From the NCBI GenBank assembly GCA_038748775.1, contig JBCDIT010000005.1, positions 255,100-319,099 of the forward strand: DNA of 64,000 nucleotides, in the 5' to 3' direction. Shown here one piece after another: positions 53,856 through 61,902 of the stretch; position 1 is the stretch's first letter; every line of letters starts with the position of its first letter. The translations under genes were made by a program, and so were the position numbers. The DNA comes from DAIQNV01 sp038748775. Lineage in GTDB: Bacteria > Planctomycetota > Phycisphaerae > Phycisphaerales > UBA1924. The notes under the pieces were generated by a model, which saw nothing but the letters and a program-made list of their open reading frames with translations, ran no database searches and had not been told where the DNA came from.

Positions 53856-53877
53856 CCGCGCTCACGCGCGGAGGTCA
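53853..53877. terminator. Bidirectional hairpin between convergent genes
   Basis: CCGCGC (53856-53861) pairs with GCGCGG (53866-53871) around TCAC, flanked by TGACC and GGTCA that can extend the stem with small bulges. It lies in the 19-base gap between the two convergent stops and begins inside the first stop codon. It lacks a clear U-tract. Confidence 0.5.
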
Positions 53878-54411
53878 ACGCCGGCGGCGGGCGGCGGCCA
53901 GGCCCAGCACCGCGAGCGGGGCGGCCGAGGCCGGGCTCGGGATGACGAAGACGGTGATCGATCGGATGGAATACCCCTCTCCGTTGGGGCTGGTCGTTTC
54001 CAGGCGGATGGCTTCGCCTCCGAGGAACACATCCGAGGTGTTGCTGAAGTCGATCGAGCCGCGGGGCGTCGTCGGGTTGCCCAGCGAGACCAGCGAACCT
54101 TGGGACAGGGAGAACGCCCCGTCGAAGGCGAGCCGACCGATTTCGTAGCTCACGAGACGGACGTCCTCGGAGAACGTCAGATCGACGTCGGTGGTGCTGC
54201 CCCCGTGCAAGAACAGCCCGCCGGCCAAGAAGGTGAACGCGTCGGGCCCCGGGCCCGCGGATCCGTCGGGGTTGTCGATCAGCAAGGAGAAGCCGTCCGA
54301 CCCGACGCTGGCGACGATGAGGTTCGCGCTGCTGTCAGGGAAATCGAACGTGACGAGCCGCGCGGACGCGGATGACACGAGCACGGCGGCGGCGAGGAGT
54401 CGGATCTTCAT
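53875..54411 (-). CDS. Secreted protein with PEP-CTERM-like sorting tail
   Basis: This 178-residue protein has a signal peptide (MKIRLLAAAVLVSSASA) and a beta-rich middle typical of PEP-CTERM substrates (LVTFDFPDSSANL, DFSNTSDVFLGGEAIRLE). The C-terminus reads IPSPASAAPLAVLGLAAARRRR: a short Pro-containing motif, a hydrophobic helix and an arginine cluster. This is a PEP-CTERM-like signal recognised by exosortase in other bacteria, with PSPAS in place of the usual VPEPAS. It lies between the two paralogous lipoprotein genes. Confidence 0.8.
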   Translation of the reverse strand: MKIRLLAAAVLVSSASARLVTFDFPDSSANLIVASVGSDGFSLLIDNPDGSAGPGPDAFTFLAGGLFLHGGSTTDVDLTFSEDVRLVSYEIGRLAFDGAFSLSQGSLVSLGNPTTPRGSIDFSNTSDVFLGGEAIRLETTSPNGEGYSIRSITVFVIPSPASAAPLAVLGLAAARRRR

Positions 54412-54483
54412 CGGGACTCCAGCGTGTGGCTGAAACTGAAGGTACACCGGTCGGCGACCTGTGCCAGCGAATTTCGAGAAGGC

Positions 54484-54512
54484 CCCAAGCAACCCAGCGG
54501 TTACGGCTTGGG
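54484..54512 (+). other. Leader hairpin upstream of lipoprotein paralog 2
   Basis: CCCAAGC (484-490 of this block) pairs with GCTTGGG (506-512) over 7 bp with a 15-base loop, ending 11 bases before the ATG at 54524. It lies in the divergent gap between the PEP-CTERM-like gene and this lipoprotein gene and could touch the ribosome-binding site. Confidence 0.3.
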
Positions 54513-54523
54513 TAGATTGAAGC

Positions 54524-55378
54524 ATGCGATACCGAGGTAGTGTGCTCCTATGCGTCGCCCTCATCGCAGGATGCGCAAACCATCCAGAATTGCGAACCGC
54601 GACGTACGCCGATGAAGTTGATGGCAATAACAGCTTTTGCGAGTGGTTCCTCGGGAATGGCGAGCGGTGGACCTCTGGGGGCGGCCGCTCGATATACGAA
54701 GACACACTCCGTGCCTCGAGCGAGCGGGGAGAGATCATCATCCGGACGATCGATGGGAACGTCGAGTGGGGCTATGACATCATCGATCGCATCCTCGTGT
54801 CGTCGGATCCACCGGCGATCGTTGCGATGTGGTACAGAGAACTCTTCGAGCCGGTGAAGCTCTATCGAACCGATGATCAGGAAGTCGTCGAGTGGTGGTT
54901 GGATGCGAGGGACCTGGTCGTCGATGCATATGCTGTGTGGCCTTCGCTGACGGACCACACCTACGCGATGTCGCCCGGCGAGAGTTTGCTCGTCGTTCCG
55001 GGGGAAGCGATCTGCGTGGAGGTTGGAGACGGTCATCCTGCACTCCGAGTTGAAACACTGAACGACGACCCTGTACTTCGGTACGTGCTGCCAGATCCCA
55101 GATACGAGAGGGCGGATCTCGCGTGGATCAAGGCGAGCGTCGATCCACTCTCGCTCCGCGATGTCGGGCCGTTCGGCGTGATCTTGTCACAGGTGTACGA
55201 GACAGATGGATCTGCGATCATCGGGAGTGCGATGGCGAACCCGCACCACCCGATATGGGAGGAATGGGAGTGGCGTGCGGAGCAGGAAGATCGATACTCC
55301 CCAGATCTGCCTGAGTCGTATGTCGATCGGATTCGCCGACTGAAGGAAATCGCCGGCGAGAACGCGACGGGACGCTGA
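54524..55378 (+). CDS. Lipoprotein, paralog 2 of a local pair
   Basis: This 284-residue protein has a lipoprotein signal (SVLLCVALIAGC, lipid Cys at 17). It repeats the blocks of the protein at 53040: HPELRTATY, FCEWFLGN, RGEIIIRTIDG, WGYDIIDRILV, EPVKLYRTDDQE, NPHHPIWEEW. Identity is patchy, so the pair is an old duplication separated by the insertion of the PEP-CTERM-like gene between them. A 7-bp stem lies upstream of its start. The function is unknown. Confidence 0.72.
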   Translation: MRYRGSVLLCVALIAGCANHPELRTATYADEVDGNNSFCEWFLGNGERWTSGGGRSIYEDTLRASSERGEIIIRTIDGNVEWGYDIIDRILVSSDPPAIVAMWYRELFEPVKLYRTDDQEVVEWWLDARDLVVDAYAVWPSLTDHTYAMSPGESLLVVPGEAICVEVGDGHPALRVETLNDDPVLRYVLPDPRYERADLAWIKASVDPLSLRDVGPFGVILSQVYETDGSAIIGSAMANPHHPIWEEWEWRAEQEDRYSPDLPESYVDRIRRLKEIAGENATGR

Positions 55379-55423
55379 CGCCGGCCGCTCGGACCCTGAC
55401 CATCGTGCCGATGGTTCGGCCCA

Positions 55424-55448
55424 CCTCCCCCGTCGGCGACGGGGGAGG
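55424..55448. terminator. Bidirectional terminator between lipoprotein gene and yebC
   Basis: CCTCCCCCGTC (55424-55434) pairs perfectly with GACGGGGGAGG (55438-55448) over 11 bp around a GGC loop. It sits in the 75-base gap between convergent stops and would serve both strands; U-tracts are weak. Confidence 0.72.
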
Positions 55449-55453
55449 ATCTG

Positions 55454-56212
55454 TTAGGCGTCCGCGAACGCTTCCTCGGGGATTTCCGCGTTGTGGTGCA
55501 CCTTCTGCACGTCGTCGTTGTCCTCTAGCGTGTCGATCAGCTTGAGCAGCTTCTGGGCGTCGTCGACGCTCAGGGCGGCGGTGGTATCGGGGATCTTGGT
55601 GATCTCCGCGTCGGCCATCTCGATGCCAGCGGTCTCGAGCGCTTCCTTGACGGTCAAGAACTGCGTCGGGTCGGTGAGCACTGTGAAAGCAGCGCCCTCC
55701 TCTTCGCTCTCCGGGGCTTGGACGTCGTCGGCGCCGGCTTCGAGGGCGACCTCCATGAGCTTGTCTTCGTCGATCCTGCTCGCGTCGACGAAGATCTGGC
55801 CCTTGGTCTGGAACATGTAGGCGACCGAGCCCGGGTTGCCGAGCGAGTTGCCCGACTTGTTGAAAATCGTCTTCACGTCGCCCGACGTGCGATTGCGGTT
55901 GTCGGTCAGGGCTTCGACCAGCACCGCGGCACCCGATGGCCCGTAGCCCTCGTAGGTGACCTCTTCGAAGTCGGCGCCGCCCGCGGCACCGGAGCCCTTG
56001 TCGATTGCCCGCTGGATTGTGTCCTTGGGCATGTTGGCCGCCTTGGCTTCATCGACGGCATACCTGAGCGTGAGGTTGGTCTGCGGGTCGCCACCCCCCG
56101 CCTTGGCGGCGGCCATCAGGGCACGCGAGATCTTCGACCAGATCTTGCCACGCTTCTTGTCCACGGCGGCCTTGCGGTGCTTGATGTTGGCCCATTTACT
56201 GTGTCCGGCCAT
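55454..56212 (-). CDS. yebC: YebC/TACO1-family translation-related regulator
   Basis: This 252-residue protein begins MAGHSKWANIKHRKAAVDKKRG, the hallmark of the YebC/PmpR family. Later signatures are NMPKDTIQRAIDKGSG, YEGYGPSGAAVLVEALTDNRNRT and LMEVALEAGADDV. Members have been tied to transcriptional control and, more recently, to helping ribosomes through difficult sequences; which applies here is unknown. The start at 56212 is fixed by the conserved N-terminus. Confidence 0.94.
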   Translation of the reverse strand: MAGHSKWANIKHRKAAVDKKRGKIWSKISRALMAAAKAGGGDPQTNLTLRYAVDEAKAANMPKDTIQRAIDKGSGAAGGADFEEVTYEGYGPSGAAVLVEALTDNRNRTSGDVKTIFNKSGNSLGNPGSVAYMFQTKGQIFVDASRIDEDKLMEVALEAGADDVQAPESEEEGAAFTVLTDPTQFLTVKEALETAGIEMADAEITKIPDTTAALSVDDAQKLLKLIDTLEDNDDVQKVHHNAEIPEEAFADA

Positions 56213-56249
56213 CGGGCGAATCTCCGTGGGGTTTCGGGGGCATTGTTGC

Positions 56250-59200
56250 TCATTCGGGCACGGCGGGCGCAAAGACCGGCCTCGGAAGGCTCGGTTCACG
56301 TCCGGCGTCGATCGCCCGGATCTTCTGGTCGGCCGCTTCGACCATCGCCTTCGCGTCGCGGTACCCGGGGGTGTCCACTTGCTGATTGAGGCTCAGGGTC
56401 CGCATGGTGCGGGACGCGAGATCTCGGGCGGCCACCCAAGCCGAACGGGCTTCGTCATACCGGCCAGCGCTGGCGAGCGCGTCCCCGAGGTGGTCATCGA
56501 GCACGCCGTCATCGGTGCGGGCCGCCTTGGGCCCCAGCATGTTTACCGCCATGCGGAGCAGATCGACGGCGCCCAGGTCGAGCAGGCGGTCCGGGTCATC
56601 GATGTCGATGTCTTCTGAGGTCGTCAGGCGGCCCTGGTGGTATCGGAGCCAGCCGAGAGAATCGATGATGTTGTGCTGGTCGGGGGAGCGGGCGGCGGCG
56701 AGCTCGATAAGCCGGTTCGCGTCGTCCGGACGCACGCCCCGCTCGAGTAACTGGTACCCGAGATCGTTCGCGGCCCAGACGTGTTCGGGGTCGTATTCGA
56801 GCGCGAGGAGGTAGTACGCCTCCGCGTTCTCATCCCCCCAGTTGAACCGGGTGAACGCGGCTGCGGTGTACGCGAGCGCCGCCGGGCCTTCGGAGTATTC
56901 GTCCTCTCCCGGGGTGAAGTTGATCGCGGAAAGCACTTCCATGGTGCGACCGACCTCCACGATCCGATCGATCAAAATCCGCGCGCCGTCGGCGTCATCG
57001 GCGGCTCCGATGTTCGCGACCATCACGCGGAAGAATTCAGAGTGCAGCGCTTGCGGGAGCACCGGCTCATTGAAGAGCAGAAGCTCCCCGGTGAGGAACG
57101 CCGCGTCGAGGAACCGGCGTTCACCTCGGAACGCGTTGGTGGTCTCTTCAAGGAAGTCTGTAGCCGAAGCCGGGTGCTGCGCCATGCTCAGCCGAACCGC
57201 ATCCGCGATCTGCGGCACCCCGGCGTTCGTGCGCCCGAGGATCGCGATGCGCTGGCCGTGCATGCGGGGCGACATTGGCACCTCATGCTCCGCTGCCCAC
57301 GCGAGCAAGGCGAGGGCGGGTGCGTCGTCTTCACTCGGCTCGTTCGGGACGCGAGCGATCGCTCGGACGAGCGTCAGGGCCGCGTTCCCGCGCTGGGCGT
57401 CTGTGAGGGAGACGCCCTCGGGGACGCTCGGACCGACCAGAGCGAGCACCGACGCTGGCGACGACGGGCGGTCGGACGCGGACGCCCAGTCCGCCTTTCC
57501 GGCCGCGAGCAGGGATGCCAACTCGAGCGTGGATCCGATCGATCGTGGCTCCGTCTCGAGGCGGGCGCGACGGAGCACGTCGGCTTCATCGTGTCGGGAC
57601 GCCTGCCTGAGCGCGCGCTCCAGCGGGCGGTTGAGCGATCCGACGCCGGTGCGTTCGATCGTCTCTTGAAGGGCGGTGACCGCTTCGTCGGGTCGGCCAT
57701 CTCCAGCGAGCACCGCCGCCAGGGTCTGGGCAACGTATAACGCCCCGGGCGACTGCGCAAGAGTCTCCCGGAGCGAAGCTTCGATCCGGGCGGGGGGCGT
57801 TCTCGCGGCCGACTGGCGGGCGGCGAGAACAACCTGCTGATCGAGCAGCCCGGTATTGAACGGATTCTCGTTTGCAAGGTCTTCGAGACGCCGCTCGGCT
57901 TCATCACGCAATTGACGTCGGATGAGTTCGCGCGCCATGAGCAGCCGCAAGAGAGGGCCATCGGGGCGGCGCTCGCGGAGTTCCCTGGCTGCGTCGTCGG
58001 GCGTGGGGCCGCCGGTTTGTGAACTGGCGCTGCGCAGGGCCAGGACGCGCTCGAAGGCCGCTTCGCTGAGCGGGTCTTCGGCGAGGGCTCGTTCGGCTGT
58101 TTCCGAGGCTTCCCCGTCGGCGTCGGCGATCCGGAGAGCGTCGGTTGCGACCAGCAACTGCCAGGCTCTCGCCTCGGGGTCGCTCGCGATCGCCCTGGCC
58201 ACCCCGGCCGCCTGTTCGACACACTGGGCCGCGAGCAGGGCTGTCACTCGTTCGGGTCGATCGTTCATCGCGGAGAACGACGCGAGGTGAGACTCGACGT
58301 CGTCCCACCGCCCGGTGTTGAAGGCCGCGGCCACGAGCATCGCCGCGAGCGTGGATTCGCCGGCACCGGACTTCGCCGTGAGAGCACCGGGCGTGGTGTC
58401 TATCGCGCGTTCGCGCCCGGCGAACAAGCGCGAAGCAACCGAGACCACTCCGTTGTCATCGGCGTCGAGCAGCGCGAAGAGCGCCGCAGGGTCGGCTGCG
58501 ATTCGGGCCGCGATCTCGACGTAGATGCGGGCGTGCCTTGGTTGCGCCTCGCACGCAAGACCGACGAGCGTCGCGATCGCGGCTGGGTCGTCGGAGTCGA
58601 CCGCTTTGAACAAGTCATCCGCCAGCAGAGCCGCTTCATTGGGCCCTCCGAAACGGGCATCGGCCAGCGCCGCGAGGCGTATCGCTCGACGGTCTTGCGC
58701 GTCGCCGGTCGCGGCGTGCAGCCGGACGAGACCCAGGCGGCGCGTCGGCGTGGGATCTTCAGATGTCGCGATGAGCGATCCGACCGCGTCGCGGAGCGCA
58801 ACCACCACCGGCGTCGGCGCGGCGTCGGTGATCGCCGTCGCGAGATCAACGTCCTGGGCGTTCGCGAGCCCGCCCGACGTTTCGAACCGCTCGACGAGCA
58901 AAAGCGCGGCGAGCGCCGGCCTTCCGGCTTCGAGGGCGAGGGCGAGCCGCCTCGCGGCGATGGCCGCATCATTGGCCCCCGGGAGGCCCTTGGCCGCGAA
59001 AAAACTCTCGTCGGCCTCTTTGGCGAACCCGACGGCCGCGAACGCATCGCCTGCGCTGAGCAACAGCGCCGGGCGACGTCGAAAGAGCGTGCCAAGTTCC
59101 GGTCCGACCTTCGTCACGCTGGAGAATTGCGGTCGGCTTCCGACGGCGCTCGCGATAAGTTGGGCCCCAGCGAGCAGGCGGCCTTGATCGAGCATGGCTT

Positions 59201-59915
59201 CGCCGAGCGCGGCGCGTCGGATCGTGACCAGGCCCGGATCGCTGTCGAGGACCTGAGTCGACTCGGCTCTCGCGAGCAGACGCGCGGCTCGTGCTGTCTG
59301 CCGACGTCCGAGAGCGTCGATTCCGGCGAGCGTCAACGCCCTTGGCTCTTCGAGCCCGAGCCCGATGGCTCGCTCAAAGGACACCATCGCCGAGGCTCGC
59401 AAATTTCGAGCGAGCTGCGCTTCGGCGAGCGCTCTCCATGCTTCGGGTGCCGCTGGGTCGAGCGCCGTCGCACGCTCCAGATCGTCGATCGCCGCGTCGA
59501 AGTCGCCCCTGATCAACGCCTCGCGGCCGTTGGCGTAGGCGGTGAGCGCTTGGCTCCGATCGAGATCGGACAACACGCTCTCAGGAACATTGACGCCATC
59601 AAGCGGTTCGGAGGCCAGCCTCGCGATCGCATCGGCGAGCGGTTCGGACGCGTGCTCACCCGGAACTGGTCGATCCGGAATCGGAAGACGCTCAGCAAGC
59701 GAGCGGAGCGACGTGTGACCGGCGATCCGATCGGTGGCCACTTCCTGGTCCGCGAGGGCCCCGAGCCTCTCGCGAGGCGTGCCCAAACCTGGGGTGGTGT
59801 CTCCGCCGGTCCCGAAGGTCGGGAGTGTTTCGGGCGAAGAGCAGCCAGAAACGACGAACCATGCGAGCCCGAGGGCGACGCAGAGAGCGGCCTGGGATCG
59901 AGCGTGTCGCGGCAT
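56250..59915 (-). CDS. Very large TPR-containing lipoprotein
   Basis: This 1221-residue protein has a lipoprotein signal (ALGLAWFVVSGC, lipid Cys about residue 25). It continues with many helical repeats of TPR type: LTAYANGREALIRGDFDAAIDDLERATALDPAAPE, AWRALAEAQLARNLR, EAYYLLALEYDPEHVWAANDLGYQLL, IDSLGWLRYHQGRL. The ATG at 59915 overlaps the upstream stop (TGATG), so it is translationally coupled to the HhH-like gene. Proteins like this scaffold complexes in the periplasm; no partner is visible. Confidence 0.83.
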   Translation of the reverse strand: MPRHARSQAALCVALGLAWFVVSGCSSPETLPTFGTGGDTTPGLGTPRERLGALADQEVATDRIAGHTSLRSLAERLPIPDRPVPGEHASEPLADAIARLASEPLDGVNVPESVLSDLDRSQALTAYANGREALIRGDFDAAIDDLERATALDPAAPEAWRALAEAQLARNLRASAMVSFERAIGLGLEEPRALTLAGIDALGRRQTARAARLLARAESTQVLDSDPGLVTIRRAALGEAMLDQGRLLAGAQLIASAVGSRPQFSSVTKVGPELGTLFRRRPALLLSAGDAFAAVGFAKEADESFFAAKGLPGANDAAIAARRLALALEAGRPALAALLLVERFETSGGLANAQDVDLATAITDAAPTPVVVALRDAVGSLIATSEDPTPTRRLGLVRLHAATGDAQDRRAIRLAALADARFGGPNEAALLADDLFKAVDSDDPAAIATLVGLACEAQPRHARIYVEIAARIAADPAALFALLDADDNGVVSVASRLFAGRERAIDTTPGALTAKSGAGESTLAAMLVAAAFNTGRWDDVESHLASFSAMNDRPERVTALLAAQCVEQAAGVARAIASDPEARAWQLLVATDALRIADADGEASETAERALAEDPLSEAAFERVLALRSASSQTGGPTPDDAARELRERRPDGPLLRLLMARELIRRQLRDEAERRLEDLANENPFNTGLLDQQVVLAARQSAARTPPARIEASLRETLAQSPGALYVAQTLAAVLAGDGRPDEAVTALQETIERTGVGSLNRPLERALRQASRHDEADVLRRARLETEPRSIGSTLELASLLAAGKADWASASDRPSSPASVLALVGPSVPEGVSLTDAQRGNAALTLVRAIARVPNEPSEDDAPALALLAWAAEHEVPMSPRMHGQRIAILGRTNAGVPQIADAVRLSMAQHPASATDFLEETTNAFRGERRFLDAAFLTGELLLFNEPVLPQALHSEFFRVMVANIGAADDADGARILIDRIVEVGRTMEVLSAINFTPGEDEYSEGPAALAYTAAAFTRFNWGDENAEAYYLLALEYDPEHVWAANDLGYQLLERGVRPDDANRLIELAAARSPDQHNIIDSLGWLRYHQGRLTTSEDIDIDDPDRLLDLGAVDLLRMAVNMLGPKAARTDDGVLDDHLGDALASAGRYDEARSAWVAARDLASRTMRTLSLNQQVDTPGYRDAKAMVEAADQKIRAIDAGREPSLPRPVFAPAVPE

Positions 59916-60601
59916 CACGGCTTCGCGGCAGAACGCTTGGTCTTCGGCGACGATGGAGCCGAACGCTTGCGGCGGGTCGGCGCCGAGCGGGCGGTCTTGC
60001 CGTTGAGCGCCGCCTCAAGCCGGCGGTACATCGGCCCGGCTTCCCCGGCACGGAACGCCCGTTCAAACCGAGCCATCGTGCCCGGTGCATCCGCTTCGGC
60101 CTCGATAATCTCATCCTCGATGAGCAGCTGTGTGATGCGCTCGTCGATCGGGAACGCGTGGCCCCCGAGACCGAGCAGGAACACCCTTGCTGCGACGAAC
60201 GGGGGAATGCCATCGAGCGTGTCGAGGTACACCCTTGCTTCGCGCTTGCTCGTATCGCGAAGGCCCTCAAGCGTCATGCCGTGTTCTTCGGCGTAGACAG
60301 CGTTGAGCACACGGAGCAGCCGCTCCGCACGCTCTTCAAGGCGCGGGTAGCGCGGCCCGAGCAGGTCGGTGATGTCGTCCGCGAAGCAGACACGCAGCTC
60401 GTTCTCATCGACGACCGATTCCGCGATCCGGCCCATCGCCGCCGCGGCCTGCGTCGGCGTCGCGTTCCAGACGAGCATCGACAAGATCAGCTCGTGGAGC
60501 AGCGGGTCGCCGCCTTCACGCGGCTCCGGGAAGAGCGGCCCTTCGGGCTTGGGGAGCGACTCGCAGTAGTCACGAATAGGCGAAGTCTCAGTGGTGCTCA
60601 C
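59915..60601 (-). CDS. Degenerate HhH-GPD (endonuclease III-like) fold protein
   Basis: This 228-residue protein has ILSMLVWNATPTQAAAAMGRI and LDTLDGIPPFVAARVFLLGLGGHAFPIDERI. These align by eye with the Nth pattern of helix-hairpin-helix (LPGVGRKTA) followed by the catalytic-Asp strand (VVDTHV): the Asp is kept in PIDERI but the catalytic Lys is not. No iron-sulfur cysteine cluster is present, and the C-terminus is a Lys/Arg/Ala-rich tail that may bind nucleic acid. A DNA- or RNA-binding role without glycosylase activity is likely. It lies between rbfA and the large TPR gene. Confidence 0.7.
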   Translation of the reverse strand: MSTTETSPIRDYCESLPKPEGPLFPEPREGGDPLLHELILSMLVWNATPTQAAAAMGRIAESVVDENELRVCFADDITDLLGPRYPRLEERAERLLRVLNAVYAEEHGMTLEGLRDTSKREARVYLDTLDGIPPFVAARVFLLGLGGHAFPIDERITQLLIEDEIIEAEADAPGTMARFERAFRAGEAGPMYRRLEAALNGKTARSAPTRRKRSAPSSPKTKRSAAKP

Positions 60602-61068
60602 GTGGCATGCTCCGGGGCGGGCCCGCTGGGCCCCGCCGAATCATCGTTGGCCGCCCGGGGAGCGGCGTCATCGCTGGAGACCCCGGAATCGGCGCCAGGC
60701 TCCGCACGCGGATCCGATTCCTCGGGGGCGTCCTCGGAGGCTTTGTTGATGAGGGACAGCAATTCGGCCTGCTGCTTGACCGTTCGGTCGAGGCGGAACT
60801 CGAGCCGGGGCATCTCCCTGGTGCGGATCCGCGACATGACTTCTTTGCGGACATGCGTCGTCGCAGCCTTGAGGCCGTGCATCGTCAGGCTTTCGTGCTC
60901 TTCGGGAAGGATGCTCACGTTGATCGTGACCGTCCGAAGCTCATCGTTCAACTCAGCGCTCGTCACGGTAATGAGCCCTTTGACGCGAGGATCGGCGAGC
61001 CCCCGGGCGAGGACCTGCTGAACGGTGCGTTCGATGGTGCTCTCGAGCTGCTGGCGGCGCCGGTTCAC
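60598..61068 (-). CDS. rbfA: Ribosome-binding factor A
   Basis: This 156-residue protein assists 16S rRNA maturation and 30S assembly. It begins with RRRQQLESTIERTVQQVLARGLADPRVKGLITVTS and continues VTINVSILPEEHESLTMHGLKAA and MSRIRTREMPRLEFRLDRT, matching the KH-type RbfA fold. The C-terminal ~45 residues are an acidic disordered extension. The start overlaps the DUF503 stop by 4 bases. The infB-rbfA linkage is standard. Confidence 0.94.
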   Translation of the reverse strand: MNRRRQQLESTIERTVQQVLARGLADPRVKGLITVTSAELNDELRTVTINVSILPEEHESLTMHGLKAATTHVRKEVMSRIRTREMPRLEFRLDRTVKQQAELLSLINKASEDAPEESDPRAEPGADSGVSSDDAAPRAANDDSAGPSGPAPEHAT

Positions 61069-61442
61069 AGATCGCCCTCCGCGTAACGGAGCATCTCGGC
61101 GTCGAGATCACCCGAGTCGGCCCGCTCCTCTTCGAGCGCCGCGTCTTCCGGGTCTTTGCCCTTGATCAATTCGCGGGTCATCGAGACGAGTTCCGCGTCG
61201 TGCAAAGCCCGGAGCTTGGCAACGATCGTGTCGAGCACCGTCCCGAGACGCTTCCCGTCCGAGCCGACCGCGGCAAGCCCCATCACAGCGGTGGTGGGGA
61301 TCTCAAGGGCGGACGTTTCTGCGACGGACACCAAGTGCTCACGATGCAGCCGGTCCTTGAGCGACTTGACGACCCGCCGCTTGTCCTTGAGCGACTCGGC
61401 GCCGTGAATGGCGAGTTCGAACTGGAGGGTGGCGATGATCAT
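61065..61442 (-). CDS. DUF503 family protein (YlxP-like)
   Basis: This 125-residue protein begins MIIATLQFELAIHGAESLKDKRRVVKSLKDRL, the conserved core of DUF503. Such proteins commonly sit between infB and rbfA, as here, and are thought to help ribosome or translation-factor function. Its start overlaps the upstream stop (TAATG), and its end overlaps rbfA by 4 bases, so the group is tightly coupled. Confidence 0.92.
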   Translation of the reverse strand: MIIATLQFELAIHGAESLKDKRRVVKSLKDRLHREHLVSVAETSALEIPTTAVMGLAAVGSDGKRLGTVLDTIVAKLRALHDAELVSMTRELIKGKDPEDAALEEERADSGDLDAEMLRYAEGDL

Positions 61443-61858
61443 TACCAGGTGCTGGCGGCGTCGGCGATCGCGAGAAGAGCCTGGCCGTCAGCGGGAGCGA
61501 CGGCCGGTGAGTGTGCAACCGAACGGGCGGCCGCGGCGAGTTCCGTGCGGACTTCGGTCCAGGTGGTCTCGCATGACGCGAGCGGGCGTTGCGAGTCTTC
61601 ACGACACCCGACGGCGTTCAACCCGCCATCAGAGTCCTGGAAGCGGATGAGATGAGGGTCGTCGAAGAACCTCCAAGTGATCCGTTTCGCGACCGCGGCG
61701 CCGACCGGCGCGGCCCACGACACCAGCGAACGAACGACGAAGTCGGTGTACCGCTCACCCGGGAACGCGGCCCCGTCCATGCTCACCCAGATCTCGCCCA
61801 CGGGATCGCTCGCCGCCGGCCGAATCGAAGACGGGTTGACGTGCACTCGAAACGACAT
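61442..61858 (-). CDS. Conserved hypothetical protein in the infB-rbfA operon
   Basis: This protein of about 138 residues begins MSFRVHVNPSSIRPAASDP (ATG at 61858, with AAGGG seven to nine bases upstream). It contains EIWVSMDGAAFPGERYTDFVVRSLVSW and ITWRFFDDPHLIRFQ. I do not recognise a family. Its stop overlaps the DUF503 start (TAATG), so it is translationally coupled. The position in a translation operon hints at a related role. Confidence 0.7.
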   Translation of the reverse strand: MSFRVHVNPSSIRPAASDPVGEIWVSMDGAAFPGERYTDFVVRSLVSWAAPVGAAVAKRITWRFFDDPHLIRFQDSDGGLNAVGCREDSQRPLASCETTWTEVRTELAAAARSVAHSPAVAPADGQALLAIADAASTW

Positions 61859-61902
61859 CACATCCCTTCGCGCTTCGTTGCGCCGTGACTTCATTCCCGC
61901 AG

